From Siphonodentalium dalli (lineage: Eukaryota > Mollusca > Scaphopoda > Gadilida > Siphonodentaliidae): a stretch of DNA of 64,000 bases. The position numbers were made by a program, and so were the translations under genes. Under the pieces are notes generated by a model. The model saw nothing but the letters and a program-made list of their open reading frames with translations. It was not told where the DNA came from and searched no databases. This document shows, piece after piece, positions 45,909-57,559 of the stretch. Each line of letters starts with the position of its first letter. The first letter of the stretch is position 1. The DNA is taken from the NCBI GenBank assembly GCA_032622095.1, contig CP136067.1:176298556-176362555 (forward strand), given 5' to 3'.

Positions 45909-46922
45909 ATGAAACGGTTAAAAGCTATTAATATTGTTCTCGTTCCATTTTCAGTGAAACATAATGTAAAATCTGATGAGCAAACAGAACTATTAAAGAT
46001 GCTGAATGCAGTAGCAAATGCCAATGATCAGGAATATTTCGAACAGGCCATTGACGACCTTACCAGTTCACAGGCCATTGACGACCTTACCAGTTCACAG
46101 GCCATTGACGACCTTACCAGTTCACATGCCATTGACGACCTTACCAGTTCACAGGCCATTGACGACCTAACCAGTTCACAGGCCATTGACGACCTTACCA
46201 GTTCACAGGCCATTGACGACCTTACCAGTTCACAGGCCATTGACGACCATACCAGTTCACAGGCCATTGACGACCTTACCAGTTCACAGGCCATTGACGA
46301 CCTTACCAGTTCACAGGCCATTGACGACCTTACCAGTTCACATGCCATTGACGACCTTACCAGTTCACAGGCCATTGACGACCTTACCAGTTCACAGGCC
46401 ATTGACGACCTTACCAGTTCACAGGCCATTGACGACCTTACCAGTTCACAGGCCATTGACGACCTTACCAGTTCACAGGCCATTGACGACCTTACCAGTT
46501 CACAGGCCATTGACGACCTTACCAGTTCACAGGCCATTGACGACCTTACCAGTTCACAGGCCATTGACGACCATACCAGTTCACAGGCCATTGACGACCT
46601 TACCAGTTCACAGGCCATTGACGACCTTACCAGTTCACAGGCCATTGACGACCTTACCAGTTCACAGGCCATTGACGACCTTACCAGTTCACAGGCCATT
46701 GACGACCTTACCTCACAGGCCATTGACGACCTTACCAGTTCAGAGATTTACATTGAGAATGAACAAATGAAAACATATCTGGATAACTACTGGCTAAATA
46801 AAAAAGAGGTTTGTTCACTAACATTGGAGACATGTTATCTTTCAGAGAGGTCTCTTTTCCCCTTCAATTTTCTGCAGATTACATCTATACTAATAACAAT
46901 AAATTTTATTTGTTCTGGATAG
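45909..46922 (+). CDS. MULE N-terminal exon with 26-copy minisatellite
   Basis: This 337-codon frame starts MKRLKAINIVLVPF. From residue 46 it consists of 26 head-to-tail QAIDDLTSS units (two with H for Q, two with DDH for DDL, one one-codon-short). It closes with EIYIENEQMKTYLDNYWLNKKE. The related exons at 27081 and 29184 have one unit or none. An acceptor-like CATTTTCAG at 45945-45953 and a GAG/GTTTGT donor near 46806 suggest the translated exon is about 45954-46806 and that the ORF end reads into an intron. A MULE role is inferred from the linked SWIM-type exons downstream; no catalytic part lies here. Confidence 0.5.
   Translation: MKRLKAINIVLVPFSVKHNVKSDEQTELLKMLNAVANANDQEYFEQAIDDLTSSQAIDDLTSSQAIDDLTSSHAIDDLTSSQAIDDLTSSQAIDDLTSSQAIDDLTSSQAIDDHTSSQAIDDLTSSQAIDDLTSSQAIDDLTSSHAIDDLTSSQAIDDLTSSQAIDDLTSSQAIDDLTSSQAIDDLTSSQAIDDLTSSQAIDDLTSSQAIDDLTSSQAIDDHTSSQAIDDLTSSQAIDDLTSSQAIDDLTSSQAIDDLTSSQAIDDLTSQAIDDLTSSEIYIENEQMKTYLDNYWLNKKEVCSLTLETCYLSERSLFPFNFLQITSILITINFICSG
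46044..46742. repeat. 27-bp coding minisatellite, 26 units
   Basis: Unit CAGGCCATTGACGACCTTAC plus CAGTTCA; 25 units of 27 bp and one of 24 bp. Because 27 is a multiple of three and the unit has no stop, several other frames and strands are also open. Variant units (CAT for CAG at 4 and 12; ACCATACC at 8 and 20) are not in simple block order. Confidence 0.95.
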
Positions 46923-47155
46923 TGGCTTTTATTGAAGCGAAAAATTCAAGTATTGTTTGTCTGACTATTTATTCATGAGTATCTGGATTCCAAACAATGA
47001 AAGCCAAAGATGTGAAAGTATTAACAGTGAGATTCCTGGTTCTGGAGGGTCACTAGATCAAATTTAGAGTTATTCCTCTTGATTCATACTGTGTAGCCTG
47101 GGCCTTTATGGTGTAACTGAGATCAACAAATTTAGAGTTATTCCTCTTGATTCAT

Positions 47156-47388
47156 ATATAAGGATTAACTGTCATGTGGACTGTTTTTATGGAGATGTAA
47201 CCCTGAGGTAAGTGGTCATAACTTGTGTAAAACCCGAAGGGTTCGGTTTTACATATAAGTTATGACCACTTACCTCACGGTTACATCTCCATAAAAACAG
47301 TCCACTTCGGGTTTTACACAAGTTATGGCCACTTACCTCACGGTTACATCTCCATAAAAACAGTCCACATGACAGTTAATCCTTATAT
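47156..47388. repeat. compound palindrome with duplicated right arm
   Basis: The outer arms ATATAAGGATTAACTGTCAT.. (47156) and ..ATGACAGTTAATCCTTATAT (to 47388) are perfect over at least 40 bp. Inside, a second arm pair TAAGTGGTCATAACTTGTG/CACAAGTTATGGCCACTTA is present. The right side carries the block CCACTTACCTCACGGTTACA..AACAGTCCAC twice (about 47265-47305 and 47327-47367), the left side once. This is a foldback element with an arm duplication. Confidence 0.8.
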
Positions 47389-48018
47389 TTATATACATTT
47401 AGCGAAAAGGCCACTTTTGTAAATGTATTTAAATCGAAACGTGTATCGTGACAAAACCAGCCCAAAATATCCCATAGCACCCTTGGCAAAAGTTAACAGG
47501 AACAATTGAAACCCGATGATTTATTAAGTCAATCCTGCGCGAATCCAAATGCGCCCAAAACATTACGCGTTCGTCTTTCCAAACCCAAATGACGTATCGA
47601 TGTTGTTATGAGCTTGCAGTTATAAGCCGTTTCGCATTCACCGAGAAATAATTGCAACTAGCCACGTGGGCGCCGACCAATCAGAATGCTGGATTTAGTG
47701 ATGACAACACTTAGTATGTAAATATACTGTGATAGCCTGGGCAATTATGGTGTAACTGAGCTCAACAAATTTTAATCTAAGGACAGCACATTGAGTACAT
47801 ACCCTATTCTAGTCTGAATGTGGTTACAGTGTTTATGTTTCAACAATAAATAGAATATAAGTTATTATTTCCATCATCCATATACATGTGACCCATTTGT
47901 TTTATTCTCTATATTATAAACTGTGGGGGAAGTTGATTATACAATGCAGATAAACATAAAACTGCTAGACACACAAAATCTGTTCGTGCAACTTTAAATG
48001 CATCTATTTTAATTACAG

Positions 48019-48715
48019 AGATGGTGTTCATACCTGAGCAAAAAGAGCTTACAACAGTTGTTACCACCAACAATGGAGTCGAAGCACTCAATAATACCAT
48101 AAAGCACACATATCTGGACCTTCATGGCGATAAGACAGTATCTGAAACAATTGAACTCATTGTGACCGATTTCCTTCAGCGACTTCTCAAAGAGTATGTG
48201 GCAGAGAACAGTTTCTGTTCTAGTGAACACAAACTATATCACAGTGACATTCCACCATTCCTAAATGACAGAACAAACACATTCAGAAAGACCTTCCTGC
48301 AAAGAATTCAAAATACTGTCAACCACAACATGTCACAAAACTAGATGATTGCATGTATAAAGTTGAAAGTGAAACTAAAGATCAGAAATATATTGTTCAC
48401 CTCAAGTCGACAAGCAACATTTGTGAATGTGAAGCCTTCAGGAAAGATTATCTGCCATGCAAACATATATTTGCCCTTATCAGCCTAATTATCTTCAATG
48501 GCATGACTTACCATCAAAATATAGGGACTTCCACATTTCACTTTGGACCCAGTTTATGTAATCAAGCCATCTGAAAAGACTGTCAAATTATGAAATTTAG
48601 GGAAGAGAACAGAGTTGGAATGGTACGTGAGAACAGAACCTCAACGACAAAAAATCAGCAGTTGGAGCAGGGAGCAACGGAAAATCCAAGTAAAGGGGCA
48701 GATCAGAAAGAACAG
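48019..48715 (+). pseudogene. MULE transposase C-terminal exon with SWIM finger (U1)
   Basis: The exon runs from TTAATTACAG (to 48018) to a GTATAC donor (from 48716). It encodes TTNNGVEALNNTIKHTYLDLHGDK.., FLQRLLKEYVAEN and IPPFLNDRTNTFRKTFL. After a frameshift near 48340 it reads CMYKVESETKDQKYIVHLKST..CECEAFRKDYLPCKHIFAL. The last is a SWIM zinc finger (C-x-C-x(n)-C-x-H), typical of MULE-type transposases. The frameshift (ACAAAACTAGATG) is shared by all copies in the window. In this copy the end of the second frame also differs by a lost base (FHFGPSLCNQAI). Confidence 0.7.
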
Positions 48716-48778
48716 GTATACGTATAGATAATAGCATCCACTTAATTTACCATAGCATTATGAATTTTTTTCCATTAA

Positions 48779-49269
48779 AGGCACGTGAGGCCTTAGTTGT
48801 CGAAAATATTCATATTTGTTCCAATCACCGTAAACACAAAAACAATAAAACGCATACAGTTTCGTTCATTTATACCATGACCATCGCGTAAACAGCATGT
48901 TAACACACAGACCTACTATATTGTACCTAAGCAAGAGCCTGGTTGTGTTACAGAAGACAGCACCATGCTACTGGCTAATCACACACAAATGGCACAAACG
49001 CTCTTTATTAGTTCCATATCTGGAATTCACCAACAAAGAACGCTCTTTATGTTTACCATCATAATATAAACACACACCAGAAAAGTAACTTTTTATGCTT
49101 TTGTTTACATAACAATGGTCAAACAGATGGCAATAACATACTGTTTATGCGATATTTATTATTTGTATACGGACAAAGTCTGTCTACATTTTGATGTTTC
49201 TGTTTGTGGCGGTTTTTGACGGGTGTAAATATTTTCACAGGATACCCACCGCCAAGGCCAACCGTACCT
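48779..49269 (-). mobile_element. TTAA MITE (491 bp), intact, in U1
   Basis: Ends AGGCACGTGAGGCC and GGCCAACCGTACCT between TTAA at 48775-48778 and 49270-49273. The same site in U2 (50837-50840) and U3 carries a single TTAA. The borders are thus proven by empty sites. TTAA target duplication is the hallmark of piggyBac-type transposases, although these ends do not match the usual piggyBac CCC start. Contains the AAAGAGCGTT doublet (48997 and 49039). Confidence 0.85.
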
Positions 49270-49732
49270 TTAAGGCTAATGAGTTTAATTATTTCTCGAC
49301 TGAGTGGATTCTCCTAACAGTTATAAAAGTAAATATTGAAATAATTCATTTGGAATATATATTATTAAGGATAAAATACTTGTGCGTTGTCTCCAGGGTT
49401 GACGCTGGTCGTTGGACAAAACAGAATTTTCTCTTGCCAACGGATGACGTGAAATAATCCATGCGATGCAGTGACGTTGTACAAACACGACAGCACATTG
49501 TGCTCGAGTGTTTCACAAAATAGTCCCTGCCTCGAATTAATTATTTCATGTCACCAGTTCAATAGAGTGATTATTCTGTTTATTATATTCCACCTAAGAT
49601 TCTAAAATCAAGTGATTATTATTGTTAATAGTAACCACTTGATTTTCGAGTTATCCATCTTAGTATGATCTTACAACCGCAATATGTCCGTTTGAGCACG
49701 TGGTCCTGGACAGGATCTGGTCCACAAACAAT

Positions 49733-51300
49733 AGGAACCAATCAGAATGCTGGATTTAGTGATGACAACACTTAGTATGTAAATATACTGTGATAGCCTG
49801 GGCAATTATGGTGTAACTGAGCTCAACAAATTTTAATCTAAGGACAGCACATTGAGTACATACCCTATTCTAGTCGGAATGTGGTTACAGTGTTTATGTT
49901 TCAACAATAAATAGAATATAAGTTATTATTTCCATCATCCATATACATGTGACCCATTTGTTTTATTCTCTATATTATAAACTGTGGGGGAAGTTGATTA
50001 TACAATGCAGATAAACATAAAACTGCTAGACACACAAAATCTGTTCGTGCAACTTTAAATGCATCTATTTTAATTACAGAGATGGTGTTCATACCTGAGC
50101 AAAAAGAGCTTACAACAGTTGTTACCACCAACAATGGAGTCGAAGCACTCAATAATACCATAAAGCACACATATCTGGACCTTCATGGCGATAAGACAGT
50201 ATCTGAAACAATTGAACTCATTGTGACCGATTTCCTTCAGCGACTTCTCAAAGAGTATGTGGCAGAGAACAGTTTCTGTTCTAGTGAACACAAACTATAT
50301 CACAGTGACATTCCACCATTCCTAAATGACAGACCAAAAACATTCAGAAAGACCTGCCTGCAAAGAATTCAAAATACTGTCAACCACAACATGTCACAAA
50401 ACTAGATGATTGCATGTATAAAGTTGAAAGTGAAAATAAAGATCAGAAATATATTGTTCACCTGAAGTCGACAAGCAACATTTGTGAATGTGAAGCCTTC
50501 AGGAAAGATTATCTGCCATGCAAACATATATTTGCCCTTATCAGCCTAATTATCTTCAATGGCATGACTTACCATCAACATATAGGGACTGTCCACATTT
50601 CACTTTGGACCCAGTTTATGTCATCAAGCCATCTGAAAAGACTGTCAAATTATGAAATTTAGGGAAGAGAACAGAGTTGGAATGGTACGTGAGAACAGAA
50701 CCTCAACGACAAAAAATCAGCAGTTGGAGCAGGGAGCAACGGAAAATCCAAGTAAAGGGGCAGATCAGAAAGAACAGGTATACGTATAGATAATAGCATC
50801 CACTTAATTTACCATAGCATTATGAATTTTTTTTCCTTAAGGCTAATGAGTTTAATTATTTCTTGACTGAGTGGATTCTCCTAACAGTTATAAAAGTAAA
50901 TATTGAAATAATTCATTTGGAATATATATTATTAAGGATAAAATACTTGTGCGTTGTCTCCAGGGTTGACGCTGGTCGTTGGACAAAACAGAATTTTCTC
51001 TTGCCAACGGATGACGTGAAATAATCCATGCGATGCAGTGACGTTGTACAAACACGACAGCACATTGTGCTCGAGTGTTTCACAAAATAGTCCCTGCCTC
51101 GAATTAATTATTTCATGTCACCAGTTCAATAGAGTGATTATTCTGTTTATTATATTCCACCTAAGATTCTAAAATCAAGTGATTATTATTGTTAATAGTA
51201 ACCACTTGATTTTCGAGTTATCCGTCTTAGTATGATCTTACAACCACAATATGTCCGTTTGAGCACGTGGTCCTGGACAGGATCTGGTCCACAAACAATA
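49733..51300 (+). repeat. MULE exon unit U2
   Basis: 1568-bp unit, almost identical to U3 and to U1 without its MITE. Order: AGGAACCAATCAGAATGC, intron-like sequence, exon 50080-50777, hairpin 49604-type at 51171-51213, end CACAAACAATAGG. Confidence 0.85.
50080..50777 (+). pseudogene. MULE transposase/SWIM exon (U2)
   Basis: Same structure as the U1 exon. It carries the shared frameshift near 50400 and an intact SWIM segment (CECEAFRKDYLPCKH). The second frame stays open to 50662, then shifts again. The C-terminal remainder (RTSTTKNQQLEQGATENP..) is recognisable up to the AACAG/GTATAC donor. Confidence 0.7.
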
Positions 51301-52869
51301 GGAACCAATCAGAATGCTGGATTTAGTGATGACAACACTTAGTATGTAAATATACTGTGATGGCCTGGGCAATTATGGTGTAACTGAGCTCAACAAATTT
51401 TAATCTAAGGACAGAACATTGAGTACATACCCTATTCTAGTCTGAATGTGGTTACAGTGTTTATGTTTCAACAATAAATAGAATATAAGTTATCATTTCC
51501 ATCATCCATATACATGTGACCCATTTGTTCTATTCTCTATATTATATACTGTGGGGGGAAGTTGATTATACAATGCAGATAAACATAAAACTGCTAGACA
51601 CACAAAATCTGTTCGTGCAACTTTAAATGCATCTATTTTAATTACAGAGATGGTGTTCATACCTGAGCAAAAAGAGCTTACAACAGTTGTTACCACCAAC
51701 AATGGAGTCGAAGCACTCAATAATACCATAAAGCACACATATCTGGACCTTCATGGCGATAAGACAGTATCTGAAACAATTGAACTCGTTGTGACCGATT
51801 TCCTTCAGCAACTTCTCAAAGAGTATGTGGCAGAGAACAGTTTCTGTTCTAGTGAACACAAACTATATCACAGTGACATTCCACCATTCCTAAATGACAG
51901 ACCAAACACATTCAGAAAGACCTTCCTGCAAAGAATTCAAAATACTGTCAACCACAACATATCACAAAACTAGATGATTGCATGTATAAAGTTGAAAGTG
52001 AAAATAAAGATCAGAAATATATTGTTCACCTCAAGTCGACAAGCAACATTTGTGAATGTGAAGCCTTCAGGAAAGATTATCTGCCATGCAAACATATATT
52101 TGCCCTTATCAGCCTAATTATCTTCAATGGCATGACTTACCATCAACATATAGGGACTGTCCACATTTCACTTTGGACCCAGTTTATGTCATCAAGCCAT
52201 CTGAAAAGACAGTGTGAAATTATGAAATTTAGGGAAGAGAACAGAGTTGGAATGGTACGTGAGAACAGAACCTCAACGACATAAAATCAGCAGTTGGAGC
52301 AAGGAGCAACGGAAAATCCAAGTAAAGAGGCAGATCAGAAAGAACAGGTATACGTATAGATAATAGCATCCACTTAATTTACCATAGCATTATGAATTTT
52401 TTTTCCCTTAAGGCTAATGAGTTTAATTATTTCTTGACTGAGTGGATTCTCCTAACAGTTATAAAAGTAAATATTGAAATAATTCATTTGGAATATATAT
52501 TATTAAGGATAAAATACTTGTGCGTTGTCTCCAGGGTTGACGCTGGTCGTTGGACAAAACAGAATTCGCTCTTGCCAACGGATGACGTGAAATAATCCAT
52601 GCGATGCAGTGACGTTGTACAAACACGACAGAACATTGTGCACGAGTGTTTCACAAAATAGTCCCTGCCTCGAATTAATTATTTCATGTCACCAGTTCAA
52701 TAGAGTGATTATTCTGTTTATTATATTCCACCTAAGATTCTAAAATCAAGTGATTATTATTGTTAATAGTAACCACTTGATTTTCGAGTTATCCATCTTA
52801 GTATGATCTTACAACAGGAATATGTCCGTTTGAGCACGTGGTCCTGGACAGGATCTGGTCCACAAACAA
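51301..52869 (+). repeat. MULE exon unit U3
   Basis: Third unit, followed by the unique MULE 3' flank (52870-53110) that is shared with 30160-30400. Hairpin at 52742-52784. Confidence 0.85.
51648..52347 (+). pseudogene. MULE transposase/SWIM exon (U3)
   Basis: Bounded by AATTACAG (to 51647) and a GTATAC donor (from 52348). It carries the same frameshift near 51970. The second frame is open for 100 codons through the SWIM finger to HLKR..REENRVGMVRENRTSTT, then an extra TAA (ACGACATAA) absent from the other units. A downstream exon candidate lies at 53215-53344. Confidence 0.7.
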
Positions 52870-53214
52870 TAGGAACAGCAACATCAATATCTTATCACTC
52901 TGAGCTTTGATGGGTGGGTTCCTCGACTCGAATAAAGATATTATAACATTGAATGAGACATAAAGATATTATAACATTGAATGAGACATAAATGAATCAA
53001 ATATGTGTTAGCCCCGAAACCAAATAAATAGTAATTTAGGAGCGTCTGATCGGATTGCGTACCTTTAAACATCTGATGTACCAGAAATACGAGTAATACC
53101 ACCATTATACACATGACGCATACATTTTTATAGCTGCAATGTTCTGACAGAAGGACAGATGGAGCCCTTGATTGTGTACCCCGACTTGAAACAATTCTGT
53201 ATATTTTCATACAG

Positions 53215-53344
53215 GAGGTGAATAAATTGAGAAAGGGACGGAAAGACTTGAAGAAGATAAAACAAGTGACTGAATTTCAGGACGCACATGCAATAAATGC
53301 CGCTACAAGCAGTCTTGATGAGGCAACCAATCATTTGAGAACAG
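53215..53344 (+). CDS. candidate exon after the MULE array
   Basis: An open segment between TTTTCATACAG (to 53214) and a GTGAAT donor (from 53345). It encodes EVNKLRKGRKDLKKIKQVTEF.. and ..AATSSLDEATNHLRT, a basic helical segment. Position, strand and character fit the last part of a SWIM-type MULE transposase spliced from the U3 exon (..KEADQKEQ). It could also be a host exon. Only splice context and reading-frame openness support it. Confidence 0.35.
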
Positions 53345-53761
53345 GTGAATTTCCAACTTGAATTAATTCCAGTAGATCACATTTGTTTTCCTGTAAAAAA
53401 AATGTCGCTTTAATAAAAAGAAAATATGTTTTTATACATGCTATACTGTAAACCTTCCACTCACTAATTTATCTTTTCTTTTGTATAATATATATTTTAT
53501 AATTTTAAAATATTTACAGTTATATCATTGGCCATTTTTACATACATAGGTTTCAAGATTTAGTTGTATAGGATATACACACGTTAGGTCATACTCAACA
53601 TATAACAATGAAACATAATGATACAAGACAATAACGACAATATAATAAATACAGTGAAAATGTTTGTGGTAATAAATACTGATATGACTATTGAATCGGT
53701 GTGTTTAATATAAGTCATATTAGGGCAGGCTATTTGAAATTAGTAATTAATTCTTCTTAAA

Positions 53762-54548
53762 GTTGTCTACCTGTGACTTTGTACATCGTGTGTACTTTGA
53801 AATTTGGATCTCATCTTGAACTTTGTCCTGTCAGCTGATGCAAAAATATCTTTTGCATTAGTTTTTAAAGACACGGTTGGCCTTGGCAGTGGGTATCCTG
53901 TGAAAATATCTCCACCCGTCAAAAACCGCCACAAACAGAAAGAACATCAAAATGTAGATAGACTTTGTCCGTATACAAATAAGAAATATCGCATAAACAG
54001 TATGTTATGGTCATTTGTTTGACCATTGTTATGTAAACAAAAGCATAAAAAGTTACTTTTCTGGTGTTTGTTTATATTATGATGGTAAACATAAAGAGCG
54101 TTCTTTGTTGGTTAATACCTGATATGGAACTAATAAAGAGCGTTTATGCCATTTGTGTGTGATTAGCCAGTAGCATTGTGATGTCTTCTGTAACACAATC
54201 AGGCTCTTGCTTAGGTAAAATATAGTAGGTATTTATGATAACATGCTGTTTACGCGATGTTCATGGTATATATATGAACGGAACTGTATGCGTTTTAATG
54301 TTTTTCCGTTTACGGTGTTTGGAACAAATATGAATATTTTCGACAATTAAGGCCGCACGTGCCTTTAATAAGTCAAATTAAGCAAATAATATTACTCCAT
54401 TTTACGATGACCTGCATGTTCTCATACCAAATATCAAGAGATTCTTTTGAAGATTGCTCAAGCTATCATTTAGTCAACGCAAATATGATTTATATATACA
54501 TTATTGTAGCTTATTGGGGGTAATATGATGTAACATTGACAGCTCAAA
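53762..54548. repeat. insertion specific to the right arm
   Basis: The left arm joins AGAAGAATTAATTAC directly to GTTCAACCAAGTTTTT (near 26555). Here about 790 bp lie between the same words, including the MITE 53869-54364. The outer pieces (53762-53864 and 54369-54548) are unrelated unique sequence. Confidence 0.6.
53869..54364 (+). mobile_element. TTAA MITE (496 bp)
   Basis: Starts AGACACGGTTGGCC after TTAA 53865-53868 and ends CACGTGCCT before TTAA 54365-54368. AAAGAGCGTT doublet at 54093 and 54135. No coding capacity. Confidence 0.8.
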
Positions 54549-54899
54549 AACTTGGTTGAACATAAACTCCAAGCTGTCAATGTCACAGCTATACAGTCAA
54601 TCCACCATACTAACTTATAAAACAGGTGTTCAAACTGAACGTCATCTTACAATAAGGCCACAAGAGAAGACAAAGAAGACTACTGGCACAACAAAAGAAA
54701 CAAGACAACTGCCAATGAGAAAAAGAAAATGAGGAAAGAAATCATCAACAATCCGGTAGACAGGAGTAACCATATGAACAGTAAGTCTCCATTTATTGTC
54801 CCCCGAAATTTTCGGAGGACTATTGTAATCAGCCGCGTCCGTCCGGAGTTCTCCAGTAATGATCATCCGATTTTATTGAAACTTGGTATGTAGGTGTCT

Positions 54900-55375
54900 C
54901 AACCAAGAACACGGGTGCTCTGCAATCTGCAATTCTGGGTTTGATCCGATGTTCTTTTATGGAGTTATTTCCCTTTTTTTGTACTTAGAAAATTTCTCAC
55001 TTTTTCGGTTTCCGGATGATATCTCAAGTTTGGATCCTTTAATTACAAATACCGTTTTTATGTGGATCAATCATATCAAGATACAGGTTGAGTTCGATAT
55101 TGAGTTTGATCCGATGATTTTTCCTAGAGTTATGGACTATTTTCGACTTAGAAAATTCAATTTTCTTCTTTTTTCTTTGGTTTCAGGATGATAACTCAAG
55201 TTTGGACTGTTCAATTGAAAATTCAGTTTTTTTTTGTGTGGGTCGTTCATATCAAAATACAGGTCAAGTTCGAATTTGAGTTTGATCCAATGATTTTTCC
55301 CAGAGTTATGGGCCTTTCGACTTTGAATTTTTTTTTTTTTAATTTTATGTATGAGGGTACATTCATGGTGTAATC
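54900..55375 (+). repeat. array of diverged ~120-bp modules (copy 2)
   Basis: Inverted counterpart of 25680-26160, with three modules (CGGATG..GTTTGATCCGATG.., TTTTCCTAGAGTTATGG, TTTTCCCAGAGTTATGG). One more module is recognisable here than in the left arm. Confidence 0.55.
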
Positions 55376-57401
55376 AACTCCTACAGTTTTGATCGTAGAT
55401 ATTTGAAACTTCAGAGTATTGTTACCCACATATTGGAGATGTGCAACATATATATAGATGACAGAAAAATTATTTCTTTACGGAATTATTAACCCTTTTC
55501 AACATTTTTTTTAATTTCTTTAACAAAGCGGCGTCGACTTGCCACGTTTTCGGGGGACACGGTGGTCGGCTGACCTTTTATTCACATCTTGGACCAGGTG
55601 GGACTAAGGTATATCCCCATATTGAAAATTTTCTATGTTGAAAAAGGGGGATAACTCCACATGAAAAAAAAAGTTGGACAGACCTCATAATCGCAGGTGC
55701 ACATGTTCCCATGATAGTAAATGTGTCCAAGTTTTGAAAAAAAATAACCAGCAGTAATTTGACCTGGGGAATCTTATTAGATATGTTCTAAGATGTCTTA
55801 AAGGGCATTAATAATTAATTTTATTAAATAATTAGTTATATACCAAAAATGGTTGCAATCTGGTCAGGGAAAATTTAAACACAGGGATAACTTGACCTGT
55901 AGCGTGCCATGAGATAGCAGATATGTAGGAAAATTGGTATAGATGGGTCAACTGACCAGGGAGTTGTCATGGGATATGCGCATTTGACCTCATGGACCTC
56001 GAAGAAAACAGCTTATAACTGTAACCGCCTCGTCTTTTTTGGGGATTCCTGGTCAGTTTTTGGCTTTCTGCCATACCATCCATGATGTAACTGGGGCATT
56101 TCTGCTGGCTGGCTTCGATATTTTAACCTTAAACTGACGCCCTAAGTGTCTATGAAATCACCAACTTCAGCCTGTAATATATTATATAACCAGTATTCTT
56201 GTAATCTTCTATTATTTGCCTGTCAGACAAAGGCTGTTCATATACAGACAACTATACGTGTTATCAATAATAACAAGCAGTCGCAGACGACGGTATCCCC
56301 CGTTACGTTCCGTTTTATTTCTCCGGTTCCTTGAGTCAGGATTTACACAAGATCAAAATGGCTGCAGAGGTCGATTTTGTCGCTTCGTCAATAAAATCAT
56401 ATATCTTTTGACCTTAAATGCGAGTATTATCCATACACTGGTACGGTTTTATCTTTAGTGATTTGTTGTTTTAATTATTATATTTGAAAAGTTGGACCAT
56501 GTGGGTCCAGGACAAACACCCGCTAAATCTATACAGTGCGTCTTGACCGCTGGAAGCAGCAATCTGGGAAAGCGATCATGTTGACGTAGTTCTTTCAATG
56601 CTAACTGGTATTAAACAGGACATAAGCTTAGAAAGAATGTATTTCTTGAAAACTATAGCTAGGAACTTAGCTCTTGACTCTGTTAGCGATCTAAAATGCG
56701 CGTTCGACATTAAATTACTTTGATATACATGTACGTGTAACGACACCATATGTACACGTAATTCGTGTTATACAGCGTTGCCTATATTTATCTTATACCA
56801 GTTTGATGTTATACTGAGTATTACATTTTAGCTATATCTTACATGTGTGTATTGTACTCCAACAAAAACTCTCGCCTCGAATTTGGGTCACATCTACTTC
56901 AGCATTTCGGATGGTTTAAACTAATAAATTAATGCGTTCAAGTGAAATAAAATAGTAATTTAGCTCGACGAAGCATGGTTAATTAGGACTAAATTTTAAC
57001 TTTCACTGTTCTGTTCCCGTCATGTTAGACAGCTTGGACTGCACAAAATTTACGATGTACACTTTTCTCAGAATTTGCGTGGTTATTTTCAATCTGACTA
57101 ATTCTGAACTATAACAGTTTAAAAGACTTTTCTTTTTGTTTGAGAACATTAACATTTAATGAACATGGATTAATATTAAATCAGGACTTATATCTTGTTT
57201 ATTGCTGACAAATAACCGCAATGTTCCATAAATCCGCGACCTCACCACATGTACTGTAACTGCGTATTAATGCGTAACGGGAATTGCTCTTAGAAATTAC
57301 CAAATTACTCTTCGAAATTACCGAAATAGGTTGTTTTTGTCTCAAAACTTACATAAATTTGCCCAAAAATGATAAGTGTCGGTTGGCATAAGATAAATAC
57401 A

Positions 57402-57540
57402 ACAATAGCATAGTGTGTTTTGAGATGTGTTTTATCCCAACTTGTTAGAAGCATGATTCTCGGCGGACCCTCGCGACAAATCATACTTCTAATTCATTGA
57501 GATAAAACACATCTCAAAACACACTATGCTATTATCGTAT
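57402..57540. repeat. foldback MITE (copy 2, complete arms)
   Basis: ATAGCATAGTGTGTTTTGAG begins the left arm and CTCAAAACACACTATGCTAT ends the right. Arms of about 60 bp surround CTCGGCGGACCCTCGCGA. It corresponds to 23613-23735 in the other arm. Confidence 0.75.
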
Positions 57541-57559
57541 ATATATACCACACAGGCAT

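Larger units (their letters stand above)
47685..49732 (+). repeat. MULE exon unit U1 (with MITE insertion)
   Basis: The unit starts ACCAATCAGAATGCTGGATT and ends CTGGTCCACAAACAATAGG. It contains intron-like sequence, the transposase/SWIM exon 48019-48715, the TTAA MITE 48779-49269 and the conserved hairpin. Without the 491-bp MITE and one TTAA it has the same length as U2 and U3 (1568 bp). Confidence 0.8.

Noticed and set aside
46028-46770. Additional long proteins in other frames of the minisatellite (minus strand; second plus frame)
   Set aside because: They are shadows of the 27-bp repeat, which lacks stops in several frames.
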